Both the position numbers and the translations under genes were made by a program. Below, in pieces: positions 1 through 10,630 of a stretch of 64,000 bases of DNA (positions within the stretch are counted from its first letter, which is position 1; every line of letters starts with the position of its first letter). The DNA lies in the NCBI RefSeq assembly GCF_004348535.1, contig NZ_SMJX01000007.1, positions 1 through 64,000 on the forward strand, written 5' to 3'. The DNA comes from Actinomadura sp. KC216 (GTDB lineage Bacteria > Actinomycetota > Actinomycetes > Streptosporangiales > Streptosporangiaceae). A model generated the notes under the pieces. It worked only from the letters and a program-made list of their open reading frames with translations. It did no database searches and had not been told where the DNA came from.

Positions 1-380
1 GGGCTCTGGTCGTCCACGTCGGTGATCAGTGCGCGCAGCAGGCGGACTGCCGGGTCGGGGTCGTCGGCCGGGCGCGGGCGCCCGCAGTCGGGCTCGGCGG
101 AGGCGGCGGCCTCGGGACCGGATTCGGCGGGGCAGGCGTCTTCAGGCTCGGCCGTGGGGGCCGCAGCCTCGGCGGCCGGGGAGCGGGGAGCGGAGCCGGC
201 AGCGCGCCGGGCCGCCAGCGAGTCGATGATCGCGTCCGTGCGGCGAACGGCGTTGAGGTCCGCCGGCAGGCCGGCGACCGCCTGCGGCGGGCTCGCCGGC
301 GCGGGGGAACCGCCGGGGGTCGAAGGCTCGGCCGGATCCGGGGCGCCCCGCAAGCCAGTGAAGGGGCCGCGCTCCGTCAA
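1..380 (-). CDS. rsdA: Anti-sigma-D factor RsdA, N-terminal part (runs off the window)
   Basis: Partial gene, cut by the window edge; about 126 codons are visible. I choose a TTG start at 378-380 because its bases overlap the sigD stop (TTGA), which suggests translational coupling. The first 60 residues carry a [18 protein letters not shown] segment that fits the short sigma-D binding helix of RsdA, followed by an Ala/Pro/Glu-rich linker and a [16 protein letters not shown] stretch. RsdA proteins are single-pass membrane anti-sigma factors that hold SigD inactive; the membrane segment would lie beyond the window. Call rests on position after sigD and the N-terminal motif. Confidence 0.75.
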   Translation of the reverse strand, partial: MTERGPFTGLRGAPDPAEPSTPGGSPAPASPPQAVAGLPADLNAVRRTDAIIDSLAARRAAGSAPRSPAAEAAAPTAEPEDACPAESGPEAAASAEPDCGRPRPADDPDPAVRLLRALITDVDDQS

Positions 381-1033
381 GCGATCGACTCCTCTCTGGC
401 CATCGCCCGAAGCCGGGCCAGAGCCCGGTGCTGCGCGACCCGTACGGCCCCCGCGGACATGCCCAGTACATTACCGGTCTCCTCGGCAGACAGGCCCGCC
501 ACCACCCGCAGCAGCACCAGCTCGCGCTGGTGCTCGGGGAGGCGCGTCAGCAGGTCGCGGGCACGCTGCGCCTCGATGTAGCGCACCACCGTCTCCTCGG
601 GCCCCGGACGGTCGTCCGGGCCGTCCGGCAGGTCCTCGGTCGGCACCGCGGCGCGGACGGCGCTGCGCAGCGCGTCGGCGATCTTGTGGGAGGCGATGCC
701 GAAGACGAAGGACGCGAAGGGGCGGCCCATGTCCCGGTAGCGGGGCAGGGCCGAAAGGACGGCGATGCAGACCTCCTGGGCGACGTCGTCCGCGATGTGG
801 TACTGCCCGGAGACCCGTCCGAGACGGGCCCGGCAGTACCGGACGATCATCGGCCGCACCTCGGCGATGAGGACCTCGATGGCCCCGGGGTCGCCCTGGA
901 CGGCGAGGCTGGTCAGCTCTCGGAGGTCACCGTCCGCCGCTTTCGCCGCGCGCAGAACCCTTATCCCACGGCCGGTGTCGTGGGGTATCGGAGGGGCGAG
1001 CCCTCCCGAGGGTTCGGCGGCGCTCGCGGTCAT
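377..1033 (-). CDS. sigD: RNA polymerase ECF sigma factor SigD
   Basis: ECF-type sigma factor of about 218 residues. Region 2 is clear ([20 protein letters not shown], then [19 protein letters not shown]), and region 4 shows [29 protein letters not shown] followed by [16 protein letters not shown]. The match to actinobacterial SigD is strong, including its place next to groEL1 and in front of an RsdA-like gene. In actinomycetes SigD directs a set of cell-envelope and developmental genes. An in-frame GTG at 1099 would add 22 residues; I prefer the ATG at 1033 because the extra residues are not typical. The stop overlaps the rsdA start. Confidence 0.9.
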   Translation of the reverse strand: MTASAAEPSGGLAPPIPHDTGRGIRVLRAAKAADGDLRELTSLAVQGDPGAIEVLIAEVRPMIVRYCRARLGRVSGQYHIADDVAQEVCIAVLSALPRYRDMGRPFASFVFGIASHKIADALRSAVRAAVPTEDLPDGPDDRPGPEETVVRYIEAQRARDLLTRLPEHQRELVLLRVVAGLSAEETGNVLGMSAGAVRVAQHRALARLRAMAREESIA

Positions 1034-1264
1034 GGTCCCGGCGTAGCATCCCTCGGTCACGTCAAGCATGATGCCCAGCGCGCCCGGGCGTGTCTCCACC
1101 GTGCTCTACAACGGAATGGTCACAGTGCTGGAGCATCCCTGGGGATACTACGCGGGGTAGCTGATCCACTTCGGCACGTTTCCGTTTTTCTTCCGTCCCA
1201 CACCCGACGATGAGTCGGAAACAGCTCATAGATCAACAGACAGCATATTGAGCATCAAAAGGCA

Positions 1265-1292
1265 AGACCCCCGCCCGGACGGGCGGGGGTCT
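1265..1292 (-). terminator. Rho-independent-like terminator of groEL1
   Basis: Perfect 13-bp inverted repeat (1265-1277 with 1280-1292) rich in G and C. On the minus strand it lies about 35 bases after the groEL1 stop and is followed by a TGCCTTTTG run. It separates groESL from sigD. The remaining space up to sigD (1034-1264) must hold the sigD promoter, but I see no convincing -35/-10 pair there. Confidence 0.8.
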
Positions 1293-1327
1293 GCCGATGC
1301 GCTCCGGAGTCGCGGACGGGCTCCGGA

Positions 1328-3350
<2,023 letters not shown>

Positions 3351-3475
3351 GATCTGACCTCCCCTTCGATTGGTCCTCGGCCGGCCACAGGTGGGCCGGC
3401 CAGCACATGTGACAGAAGAGGCGACCCTGGACCGGCCTGTCGTCGCGGGTGCCAGACCGACCTTCGTCGCTGTTG

Positions 3476-3502
3476 TTGGCACTCTCCCTCGGAGAGTGCC
3501 AG
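3476..3502 (-). promoter_or_regulatory. CIRCE operator (HrcA site) of groESL
   Basis: Inverted repeat TTGGCACTC-N9-GAGTGCCAG, one change per arm from the CIRCE consensus TTAGCACTC-N9-GAGTGCTAA. It sits just downstream of the groESL -10 box, the standard place for HrcA to block heat-shock transcription. hrcA itself is not in the window. Confidence 0.93.
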
Positions 3503-3508
3503 TCATGG

Positions 3509-3537
3509 AGACTATGCCGTGCCCGGTAAGCAGTCAA
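3509..3537 (-). promoter_or_regulatory. Sigma-A type promoter of groESL
   Basis: On the minus strand TTGACT (3532-3537) and TAGTCT (3509-3514) are separated by exactly 17 bases, close to the housekeeping consensus. The expected start of transcription falls at the edge of the CIRCE operator, so HrcA binding would cover the initial transcribed region. Confidence 0.85.
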
Positions 3538-3660
3538 CACGGACACGGACACGCCCGGCAGCCGTCCGCCCGCGTTCACCGCAGGCTAACTTCACATGCC
3601 GTCAACTGGCCGAACAGGGGGCGCCGGTCGTCTCCTCGCGGGCGCCGCTAACGTCCCCGC

Positions 3661-4890
3661 ATGGACATCGCGTCGTTCCGGGCCCTGCTCGGCCCGTCCG
3701 GTCAGGCGCTGCTCGGCGAGGCGGCGGGCCTGGACGTGAGCGAGGACGGTCTGCTCGCGGCGGCGTCCCGGCTCCGCGAACGGCACGATCCGGCGCTCGT
3801 CGCCGCCGCGCTCACGCAGGTGCGGCTGCGCATGCGTGCGCGGGCGAAGTTCGGCGACGACGCCGAGCGCATGTACTTCACCCAGGCGGGGCTGGAGCAG
3901 TCGACACGGGCGAGCGTAGCGACGCATCGCGCGCGACGGTTCGCTGACCGTCTGCCTGGCGCGCGCGTGCTGGAACTGGGGTGCGGGATAGGCGCCGACC
4001 TCATCGCACGCGCGCGCTTGGGGCTCGGCGGGGAGGGTGTGGAACTCGACCCGTTGACGGCTGAGGTGGCGCTGGCGAACGTGGCCTCCCTTGGTCTGAA
4101 CGGCCTTGTTTCTGTGCGCGTGGGTGATGCGACCAAGGAAGAGGCGAGCGGGTTCGATGCCGTCTTCGCCGATCCTGGACGGCGTACCGCACGAGGGAGA
4201 GTTTTCGATCCTCGCGCGTATGAGCCGCCGCTGGACGTCGTCCTGGACAAGGCCGACCAGGCACCGGGGGCGTGTGTGAAGGTCGCCCCTGGCATTCCGC
4301 ACGAGGCCGTCCCGGACGGGGCAGAAGCAGAGTGGGTCTCCGTGGGGGGAGACGTTAAGGAAGCGGCCCTGTGGCTTGGCGGCTTCGCTGGGGACGTCGG
4401 TCGGCGAGCCACTCTGCTTCCGTCCGATGCCGATTCCGATGGGCGGGTGTGGACGCTTACTCCACAGGGGGTGGAGGAACCGGACGTTCGCGCCTGGGGT
4501 CGTTATCTGTACGAGCCTGATGGGGCCGTGATCCGCGCCCATCTCGTCGGTGAGGTCGCGGCGCTGGTCGGCGGCGGGCTCGCGGATCCGCGGATCGCGT
4601 ACGTCACGTCCGACGAGCTGCGTCCGACGCCGTTCGCGTCCGCGTACGAGATAGAGGACGTGCTGCCGTTCTCCGTCAAGCGCCTGCGCGCGGAGGTGCG
4701 GCGGCGAGGCGTCGGCGTGCTCACCGTGAAGAAGCGCGGCTCGGCGGTCGACGTCGACCGGCTGCGCCGCGACCTGGGCTTCGGCGGGCGCCGCACCACG
4801 CCGCGCGGTCCGGCGGCGGAGGGGTTGACGCTGGTGGTGACCCGCGTGGGGCGGGAGCCCGTCGCCCTCCTCACGCATCCCGTCCGGTGA
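3661..4890 (+). CDS. Class I SAM-dependent methyltransferase with THUMP-like C-terminal domain
   Basis: 409 residues. A Rossmann methyltransferase core starts near residue 95 with the SAM-binding motif VLELGCGIGADLIARA, followed by an acidic strand end (GVELDP) and a substrate motif ADPGRR near residue 165. The C-terminal 80 residues (YEIEDVLPFSVKRLRAEVRRRGVGVLTVKKRG) look like the THUMP-like domain found in actinobacterial proteins of this type. The substrate is unknown; an RNA base is likely by inference from the domain. It is divergent from groES, so its promoter shares the interval 3351-3660 with the heat-shock control region. Confidence 0.85.
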   Translation: MDIASFRALLGPSGQALLGEAAGLDVSEDGLLAAASRLRERHDPALVAAALTQVRLRMRARAKFGDDAERMYFTQAGLEQSTRASVATHRARRFADRLPGARVLELGCGIGADLIARARLGLGGEGVELDPLTAEVALANVASLGLNGLVSVRVGDATKEEASGFDAVFADPGRRTARGRVFDPRAYEPPLDVVLDKADQAPGACVKVAPGIPHEAVPDGAEAEWVSVGGDVKEAALWLGGFAGDVGRRATLLPSDADSDGRVWTLTPQGVEEPDVRAWGRYLYEPDGAVIRAHLVGEVAALVGGGLADPRIAYVTSDELRPTPFASAYEIEDVLPFSVKRLRAEVRRRGVGVLTVKKRGSAVDVDRLRRDLGFGGRRTTPRGPAAEGLTLVVTRVGREPVALLTHPVR

Positions 4891-5519
4891 CCGGGACCCG
4901 CCCGGAGCGGTGGGCGGCGGCGATCGAGTCCAAAAATCTTCCCACCGTCCGGTCGCGCCAAGCGACAGCGGGCGACGCGCCACGTCCGGGCAAATCATCG
5001 TCCCTTTCCGGTATCGCTTCACCGGTGATTGCGGGCGCCCGGCAAGGCCGTAACACCGCATGCAAATCGACGCGCCGGGATGGGTCGGCCGGAAAACACC
5101 ACGTCGGGTTCGGCGGCGAGGGCTTCGCCCGCCCCTAATGCACCGCGGAAATGGCCCGAAGCCGCCGGACCGGTATGACGTTCCGCTGACGCGTGTCGCC
5201 GGGGCCGTGCGCGGGTGCCGTCCGCCAACTGCCCATGTCGGACGAGATGTACGGACAGAACACCGGCCCGAGACGGCGCCCACCGGGCCCGGCCACCTCA
5301 CTCATCACCACAATCGGCGCGATAGCCGCAAAGCGGAAAAATGCCTAGCAGCCGGAGAACTCTCACTATTCGCCCCAGCCGGGTAACAGGCACATTACAC
5401 AGAACTCACAATGTTCTCTGCTCCCCGTTATAGGGACCCCCCGTAAGCACTACAGTGGCGTCTCCAGAGATTCATTGCCGTGCGTCATTTCGTCGCGCCG
5501 GCACACGAAGGAGCATCGG
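4891..5519 (+). other. Gene-less interval upstream of the coiled-coil gene
   Basis: About 630 bases with no convincing gene; short open frames here have no recognisable content. The last 150 bases are richer in A and T than the surroundings and probably hold the promoter of the next gene. A short inverted repeat, AGAAC-N7-GTTCT, lies at 5401-5417, and a TATAGG at 5429-5434 could be a -10 box, but no good -35 pairs with it. Confidence 0.5.
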
Positions 5520-7169
5520 GTGGAAACGAATCACAACTTCCTGCAGACGGGGGGTCAACCGGTCTCGGATCGGATGCGGGAGTTGCTCGCCCGTGCGGCG
5601 CAGGACCACGTCTATGAACAGCGCTCACAGGGTCAGGTCCTCGACGAGATTCGGCAGCGGCTCGAAGGGATGGAGTGGCTGCTCCGCGAGGTCCGCGAGC
5701 GGGAGCTGAGCGGGCTGACCGGGCAGCTCGACAGCGTCCGCGGCCAGATGGACGAGATGGCGGGCAAGCCCCCGGAGTGGTTCGAGGGGCTGGCCGAGCA
5801 CCTCGAGGCGTTCGGCGAGCGGGTCAAACCCGTCGCCGAGCTGCCCGCGCTGTGGGCCGACGTCGGCGTCGTCGCCGAGAACGTCGACGAGGGCCTGTCC
5901 CGCATCCAGGCCGTCCTCGACTCCGCGCAGCAGATCACCGACGCCACGCAGCAGGCGTCGCAGCGCATGGACGAGATGACCAAGCGGCTCGACAAGCTCC
6001 AGGGCAGCATGGAGGCCGCGTCCGTCCGGTTCAACCGGCTCGACAAGTCGCTGGCGGAGCTCGGCCACCGGTCCGAGCGGCTCGAGCACTCGATCAACGC
6101 CGTCACGGCGCGGGTCGACCAGGCGCTCGGCGAGATGGCCGAGCGGATGGAGCAGGGCCTTGAGGCGGTCAACGGCCGGGTCGAGGGCGTCGGCGGCCGG
6201 CTCGACGGGCTCGACGGGCGGCTGGACGGCGTCGACGGCCGCCTCGAAGGGGTGTCCGGCAAGCTGGAGGGCCTGGACGGCAGGTTCGAGGGCATCGACG
6301 GCCGCATCGACGGCGTCGGCGAGCGGATCACCCGGCTCCCCGCCACGCTGGAGATCGCCGAGGTGCACCGGCTGCTGGGCGAGCTCGTGCAGCGCCCCCC
6401 GGCCGACCACGGCGACCGCTTCGACGCGCTGGAGAAGCACCTCGCCGAGGCCGTCGTCCCGCTCGCCGAGGAGCTGCGGGCCCGGCCGGACCGCGACGAG
6501 ATCAGGGCGTCCATCGCGCAGATCGCCGAGGCGGCCTACGGCGACGTCGCCAAGCGCATGGACGAGTTCTCCCGCCGGTTCGAGGACGTGCACGACGACG
6601 TCCGCAAGCGCGTCGAGGGCATCCACGACGACGTCGCCAAGCGGGTCGACGGGGCGCTGGAGGAGTTCACCACGCAGGTCGAGATCGTGTCCCGCCGCGT
6701 CGAGTCGGTGCACGCCGATGTGACCAAGCAGGTCGAGTCCGTCCACACCGAGGTGTCGCGGCAGGTCAGCGGCGTCCACGACGACTTCGGCAAGCGGATC
6801 GGCGACATCCACGCCGACGTCACGCGGCAGGTCGGCGCCATCCACGAGGACGTCGCCAAGCAGGTCGGCAACATGCAGGAGGACGTCACCCGGCACGTCG
6901 GGGGCGTCCACGAGGAGCTGGCGCGGCGCGTGGAGGGCATGCAGGACGAGGCCGTCCGCCGCGCCGACGCCGCGCAGGCCGATTTCGCCAAGCGCTTCAC
7001 CGCCGTCGAGGACAAGGTCGGCCGGAAGGTCGACGGCGTCCACGACGAGGTCTCCAAGCAGGTCAGCGCCGTGCACGAGGACGTGCTGAAGCGCCTGTCC
7101 AACCTGGAGGAGACGATGCTGGCCCTCGCCGAGGCGCTCCTGCGGCCCCGCCGCGAGGCCAAGGACTGA
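5520..7169 (+). CDS. Long coiled-coil protein with heptad and 11-residue repeats, unknown function
   Basis: 549 residues if started at the GTG at 5520, which has an AAGGAG site seven bases upstream. It has no signal peptide or membrane helix. After an alpha-helical N-terminal half there is a glycine-rich heptad array (units such as GRLDGVD, GRLEGVS, GKLEGLD, GRFEGID) at about 6165-6320, then some 15 consecutive 11-residue units (VHADVTKQVES, VHTEVSRQVSG, IHEDVAKQVGN and similar) from about 6588 to 7120. The protein is highly charged and cytoplasmic by prediction. The hendecad pattern resembles apolipoprotein-like or filament-forming helices. A cytoskeletal, nucleoid or membrane-surface role is possible, but none is shown. 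Confidence 0.85.
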   Translation: METNHNFLQTGGQPVSDRMRELLARAAQDHVYEQRSQGQVLDEIRQRLEGMEWLLREVRERELSGLTGQLDSVRGQMDEMAGKPPEWFEGLAEHLEAFGERVKPVAELPALWADVGVVAENVDEGLSRIQAVLDSAQQITDATQQASQRMDEMTKRLDKLQGSMEAASVRFNRLDKSLAELGHRSERLEHSINAVTARVDQALGEMAERMEQGLEAVNGRVEGVGGRLDGLDGRLDGVDGRLEGVSGKLEGLDGRFEGIDGRIDGVGERITRLPATLEIAEVHRLLGELVQRPPADHGDRFDALEKHLAEAVVPLAEELRARPDRDEIRASIAQIAEAAYGDVAKRMDEFSRRFEDVHDDVRKRVEGIHDDVAKRVDGALEEFTTQVEIVSRRVESVHADVTKQVESVHTEVSRQVSGVHDDFGKRIGDIHADVTRQVGAIHEDVAKQVGNMQEDVTRHVGGVHEELARRVEGMQDEAVRRADAAQADFAKRFTAVEDKVGRKVDGVHDEVSKQVSAVHEDVLKRLSNLEETMLALAEALLRPRREAKD

Positions 7170-7189
7170 CCGGCCGCCGCATCGGCATC

Positions 7190-7226
7190 GATCGGGTGGG
7201 GACGCCAGTGGCGGCCCCACCCGATC
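7190..7226 (+). terminator. Terminator of the coiled-coil gene
   Basis: A 12-bp inverted repeat GATCGGGTGGGG / CCCCACCCGATC (7190-7201 with 7215-7226) encloses a second 4-bp stem CGCC-AGT-GGCG. It starts 21 bases after the stop codon and is followed by TATTGCAATT. Confidence 0.75.
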
Positions 7227-7407
7227 TATTGCAATTCCCATCAGGCCCGCTCTCGGTGGTATTCGGATACCCACCGGAATCCGCGACGTTTGTCCGGCCA
7301 ACCGCCGTAATGACCGGAGGTGCTCCGCCAAAGCACCGCGATGACGTGCATCTTGTTACGTTCCGTCTTCGCAAAATCACTCCCAATACCCTTCGGAATC
7401 CGTTTTC

Positions 7408-8346
7408 ATGGATCAGGTGACTCGCACACCGGCTGCCGTCCTGCCGACCGGCGCTCCACCCGGCCACGCCACCCTGCGCTGGGTCGAGGAGTGTCTCGGC
7501 AAGGGCGCCGAGGTCCGCATGGTGCGGCCGCTCGCGGGCGGCACCGCGCACGCCAACCACGCCCTCCTGGTGGAGAGCCGCTCCGGCAGCGCGCACCGGC
7601 TCGTCCTGCGCCGCTGGACGTCCAGCGAACCCGTCACCGCGCGCCGCCCGCACGGCTCCGAGTTCTCCCCCGAGCGCGAGATCGCCGCGCTCGCGCTCCT
7701 CGCCGCGTGCGAGATCCCGACCCCGGCGCTCGTCGCCGCCGACCCCGCCGGGGCGTACTGCGACGTCCCCGCGCTGCTCATCACCCGGCTGACCGGCCAC
7801 CCGCCGCGCCCGTCCCCCGACGACCTGCCCGAGTACCTCATCCAGCTGGCGGCGGCGCTGCTGTCGGTGCACACGCTGAACGGCGCGTCCACGATGCCGC
7901 CGTACGTCCCCTACAACCGGCTCGACGAGCGGTGCCCGCCGAAGCACGCGCACCGCCCCGAGCTGTGGGAGCGCGCCTACGAGGTCGCGGCCCGGCCCGC
8001 GCCGGAGGCGCCCGTCCGGTTCATCCACCGCGACTACCACGCCGACAACACGCTCTGGTCCTACGGCAAGCTCACCGGGGTCGTCGACTGGTCGGACGCC
8101 TCGTCCGGGCCCATCGCCGTCGACATCGCCCACATGCGCCGCGGGCTCGCCCTCCGCTACGGGCCCGCCGTCGCCGACCGCTTCCTGTCCGCGTTCGACC
8201 AGGTCTCCGGCGGCCACCCGCACGACCCGTACTGGGACGTCCGCAGCCTCCTCGACCTCCTGCCCGAGGACGACACGCGCGTCATCGACGAGGCCCAGGT
8301 GCCCCTCTACGAGGACTACCTCTCCAAACTCCTCTCCGACTGCTGA
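7408..8346 (+). CDS. APH-family phosphotransferase (aminoglycoside/choline kinase fold)
   Basis: 312 residues with the APH kinase fold. The catalytic loop reads FIHRDYHADNTLW near residue 207 (HRD-type aspartate and the downstream Asn), followed by the metal-binding GVVDWSDAS. The N-terminal lobe has LAGGTAHANHALLVE, a glycine-rich nucleotide loop, and RLVLRRW with the likely ATP-contacting basic residue. The family phosphorylates small molecules such as aminoglycosides, choline or homoserine; nothing shows which one here, and resistance should not be assumed. The ATG at 7408 has only a weak ribosome site. It is convergent with tsaD. Confidence 0.83.
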   Translation: MDQVTRTPAAVLPTGAPPGHATLRWVEECLGKGAEVRMVRPLAGGTAHANHALLVESRSGSAHRLVLRRWTSSEPVTARRPHGSEFSPEREIAALALLAACEIPTPALVAADPAGAYCDVPALLITRLTGHPPRPSPDDLPEYLIQLAAALLSVHTLNGASTMPPYVPYNRLDERCPPKHAHRPELWERAYEVAARPAPEAPVRFIHRDYHADNTLWSYGKLTGVVDWSDASSGPIAVDIAHMRRGLALRYGPAVADRFLSAFDQVSGGHPHDPYWDVRSLLDLLPEDDTRVIDEAQVPLYEDYLSKLLSDC

Positions 8347-8353
8347 CCGCTGA

Positions 8354-8383
8354 GGTCAGAGCAGGTCAGAGCAGGTCAGAGCA
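8354..8383. repeat. Three perfect 10-bp tandem repeats over the tsaD stop codon
   Basis: The unit GGTCAGAGCA is repeated three times without change (8354-8363, 8364-8373, 8374-8383), between the convergent APH-kinase and tsaD genes. The tsaD stop codon lies within the third copy, so gain or loss of a unit would not alter the protein. Confidence 0.9.
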
Positions 8384-9410
8384 GGACGGAGTCGATCGGG
8401 AGGCTCGAATCGGCGGGGAGCTCCAGGTCGGACGGCGACGCCCCGGCGGCCAGCAGTTCCGAGCCGAGGGCGGCGACCATGGCGCCGTTGTCGGTGCAGA
8501 GCTTCGGGCGCGGGACGCGCAGCCGCACCCCGGCCCGCTCGCAGCGTTCCGCCGCGAGGGCCCGCAGCCGCGAGTTCGCCGCGACGCCGCCGCCGATCAG
8601 CAGGTCGTGGACGCCGTTGTCCTTGCAGACCTTCAGCGCCTTCTGCGTCAGGACGTCCACGACGGCCTCCTGGAAGGACGCCGCCACGTCCGCGACCGGC
8701 ACCGGCTCACCGGCCAGCTCCTTGGCCTCCACCCAGCGCGCGACCGCCGTCTTCAGGCCGGAGAACGAGAAGTCGTAGGTGCCGTCGTTGTACTTGCCGC
8801 GCGGGAACGCGATCGCGGCCGGGTCGCCGTCGCGGGCCATCCGGTCGATGACCGGCCCGCCCGGGAAGCCGAGGTCGAGGACGCGCGCGACCTTGTCGAA
8901 CGCCTCGCCGGCGGCGTCGTCCACCGTGGTGCCGAGGGAGCGGACGTCGCCCGCCACGTCCGGCACCAGCAGCAGCGACGAGTGCCCGCCGGACACCAGC
9001 AGCGCCACGCACGGCTTCGGCAGCGGGCCGTGTTCGAGCTGGTCGACGCACACGTGCGCGGCCAGGTGGTTGACGCCGTACAGCGGCTTGCCCAGCGACA
9101 GCGCGTACGCCTTGGCGGCGGCGACGCCGACCATCAGCGCGCCGGGCAGGCCGGGCCCGGCCGTCACCGCGAACGCGTCGACGTCGGTGAACGCCACGCC
9201 CGCGTCGGCGAGGGCCCGCTCGACCGTCGGGGCCATCGCCTCCAGGTGGGCGCGGGACGCGACCTCGGGCACCACGCCGCCGAACCGGGCGTGCTCGTCG
9301 ACGCTGGACGCGATCGCGTCCGCGAGGAGGGTGTGGCCGCGCACGATCCCGATGCCGGTCTCGTCGCAGGACGTCTCGATGCCGAGCACCAGCGGCTCGT
9401 CAGGAATCAC
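8376..9410 (-). CDS. tsaD: tRNA t6A37 threonylcarbamoyltransferase subunit TsaD
   Basis: 344 residues, the catalytic subunit that transfers the threonylcarbamoyl group to A37 of ANN-decoding tRNAs together with TsaB and TsaE. Metal-binding histidines are in NHLAAH (H115 and H119); the ASKHA nucleotide motifs [23 protein letters not shown] and [13 protein letters not shown] are present. The start is a GTG at 9408-9410 that overlaps the rimI stop (GTGA); reading further upstream is not TsaD-like. All the Tsa genes needed in the core complex except the first enzyme TsaC are in this window. Confidence 0.96.
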   Translation of the reverse strand: MIPDEPLVLGIETSCDETGIGIVRGHTLLADAIASSVDEHARFGGVVPEVASRAHLEAMAPTVERALADAGVAFTDVDAFAVTAGPGLPGALMVGVAAAKAYALSLGKPLYGVNHLAAHVCVDQLEHGPLPKPCVALLVSGGHSSLLLVPDVAGDVRSLGTTVDDAAGEAFDKVARVLDLGFPGGPVIDRMARDGDPAAIAFPRGKYNDGTYDFSFSGLKTAVARWVEAKELAGEPVPVADVAASFQEAVVDVLTQKALKVCKDNGVHDLLIGGGVAANSRLRALAAERCERAGVRLRVPRPKLCTDNGAMVAALGSELLAAGASPSDLELPADSSLPIDSVLL

Positions 9411-9901
9411 GTGTTCTCCCTGGTGAAGCCCATGGGCGGACGTTCGCGGAGCGTGCGGCACATGACGATCGCGTCCACGTCGGAGGGCTGGTAGTAGCGC
9501 TTGCGGATGCCGACCTCGTCGAAGCCGAACCGCTCGTAGAGGCGGCGCGCGGCGGCGTTGTCGGCGCGGACCTCCAGGAACACCGCCTCGCTGTTGCGGC
9601 GGGCGGCCTCGTCCAGCAGTTCGGTGAGCAGCGCGGCGCCGACGCCCGATTTGCGCTGGTCGGCGCGGACGCCGATGGTCTGCACGTCGGCCTGCCCGCC
9701 CGCCGCGGCGAGGCCCGCGTAGCCGACGATCTCGCCGCCGGGCGCCTCCGCGACGACGTAGTGGCGCGTCCGCGGCTGGTCGGCGAGCTCGCCGGCGATC
9801 ATCTCCTCGCTCCACGCGTCCTCGGGGAACAGGGACTGTTCCAGCTCGTGGACGGTGGGGACGTCCGCGTCGGACATCGCCCGCAGGACGATCCCGCTCA
9901 C
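9407..9901 (-). CDS. rimI: GNAT N-acetyltransferase RimI (ribosomal protein S18 alanine type)
   Basis: 164-residue GNAT acetyltransferase. The acetyl-CoA loop is seen in [19 protein letters not shown] (about residues 80-98), followed by [20 protein letters not shown], the typical end of the family. RimI acetylates the N-terminus of ribosomal protein S18 in E. coli; in actinobacteria the gene is a constant partner of tsaB and tsaD and may acetylate further proteins. It overlaps both tsaD and tsaB by four bases, so the three are translated as a unit. Confidence 0.92.
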   Translation of the reverse strand: MSGIVLRAMSDADVPTVHELEQSLFPEDAWSEEMIAGELADQPRTRHYVVAEAPGGEIVGYAGLAAAGGQADVQTIGVRADQRKSGVGAALLTELLDEAARRNSEAVFLEVRADNAAARRLYERFGFDEVGIRKRYYQPSDVDAIVMCRTLRERPPMGFTRENT

Positions 9902-10578
9902 GCCCGCGTCACCTTCTTGCGCGGGCCCGGCTCCTTCGCGTCCGGGCGGCGGAGGTAGAGGGGCTCGGGCGGCAGCAGCGCGGGGCCCTTCAGCCCGGCG
10001 AGGCGCGCGACGGTCAGCTCGGCGAGGGCACCGGCGGTGGGCAGCAGCGGCTGGTGGTCCGAATCGCCGAGGATCTCCGGGTACAGGGCGGCTCCTTCAC
10101 CGACGACCTTCAGGCCGCCGGGCGCCCCGTCCAGGACGTCGGCGGGTGGGCCCACGGCAGGCTCGGTGGCGCGCGCGCGGAACGAGTGGTACCGCGCCCA
10201 GTAGACCTCTTTGCGACGGGCGTCCGTGGCGACGGCGAACGGCTCTTCCGAACCGGTGGCCCAGGCGATGATGTCCAGCGTGCAGATGCCGTGCACCGGG
10301 ATGCTGAGCGCGCCGCCCATGGAACGGGCCGTGACCAGCCCGACGCGGAGCCCCGTGTAGGGGCCGGGCCCTACACCAACGGTGATCGCGCTGAGATCCT
10401 CCGGCGCGGCCCCCGCCTCCGCCATCACGCTCGCGATGGACGGGGTGAGAAGCTCGGTGTGCCTGCGCCGGTCGACCGCCTCGGCCGCGCCGCGCCGGAC
10501 GGCGCCCTCCCCGGGTGTCCACTCGTACAGCGCCACGGTGATCGCGGCGGTCGCGGTGTCGAAAGCCAAGACCAGCAC
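9898..10578 (-). CDS. tsaB: tRNA t6A37 modification subunit TsaB
   Basis: About 226 residues. TsaB is the inactive paralogue of TsaD that scaffolds the t6A complex. The N-terminal [20 protein letters not shown] and the motif [20 protein letters not shown] are diagnostic. I place the start at GTG 10576-10578, directly before the first beta strand; an ATG at 10608 would add ten residues (MAGWAVGLQP) and cannot be excluded. Neither has a good ribosome site. The gene overlaps rimI by four bases. The C-terminal ends in a basic Pro/Lys segment. Confidence 0.92.
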   Translation of the reverse strand: MLVLAFDTATAAITVALYEWTPGEGAVRRGAAEAVDRRRHTELLTPSIASVMAEAGAAPEDLSAITVGVGPGPYTGLRVGLVTARSMGGALSIPVHGICTLDIIAWATGSEEPFAVATDARRKEVYWARYHSFRARATEPAVGPPADVLDGAPGGLKVVGEGAALYPEILGDSDHQPLLPTAGALAELTVARLAGLKGPALLPPEPLYLRRPDAKEPGPRKKVTRA

Positions 10579-10630
10579 GGGTTGTAAGCCTACAGCCCAG
10601 CCCGCCATGACGCCTGCCAGGCGGCGGTCG

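Noticed and set aside
5060-5386. Open frame of 108 codons in the interval before the coiled-coil gene
   Set aside because: Arg/Pro-rich, no ribosome site, no motif; composition is that of non-coding GC-rich DNA.
5401-5417. Inverted repeat AGAAC-N7-GTTCT resembling an SOS (LexA) box
   Set aside because: Actinobacterial LexA sites have GAAC-N4-GTTC; the seven-base spacing does not fit and the downstream gene has no link to DNA repair.
7408-8346. Aminoglycoside-resistance gene
   Set aside because: Only the general APH fold is shown; the locus is a conserved chromosomal setting with no mobile element, so a resistance role is not supported.
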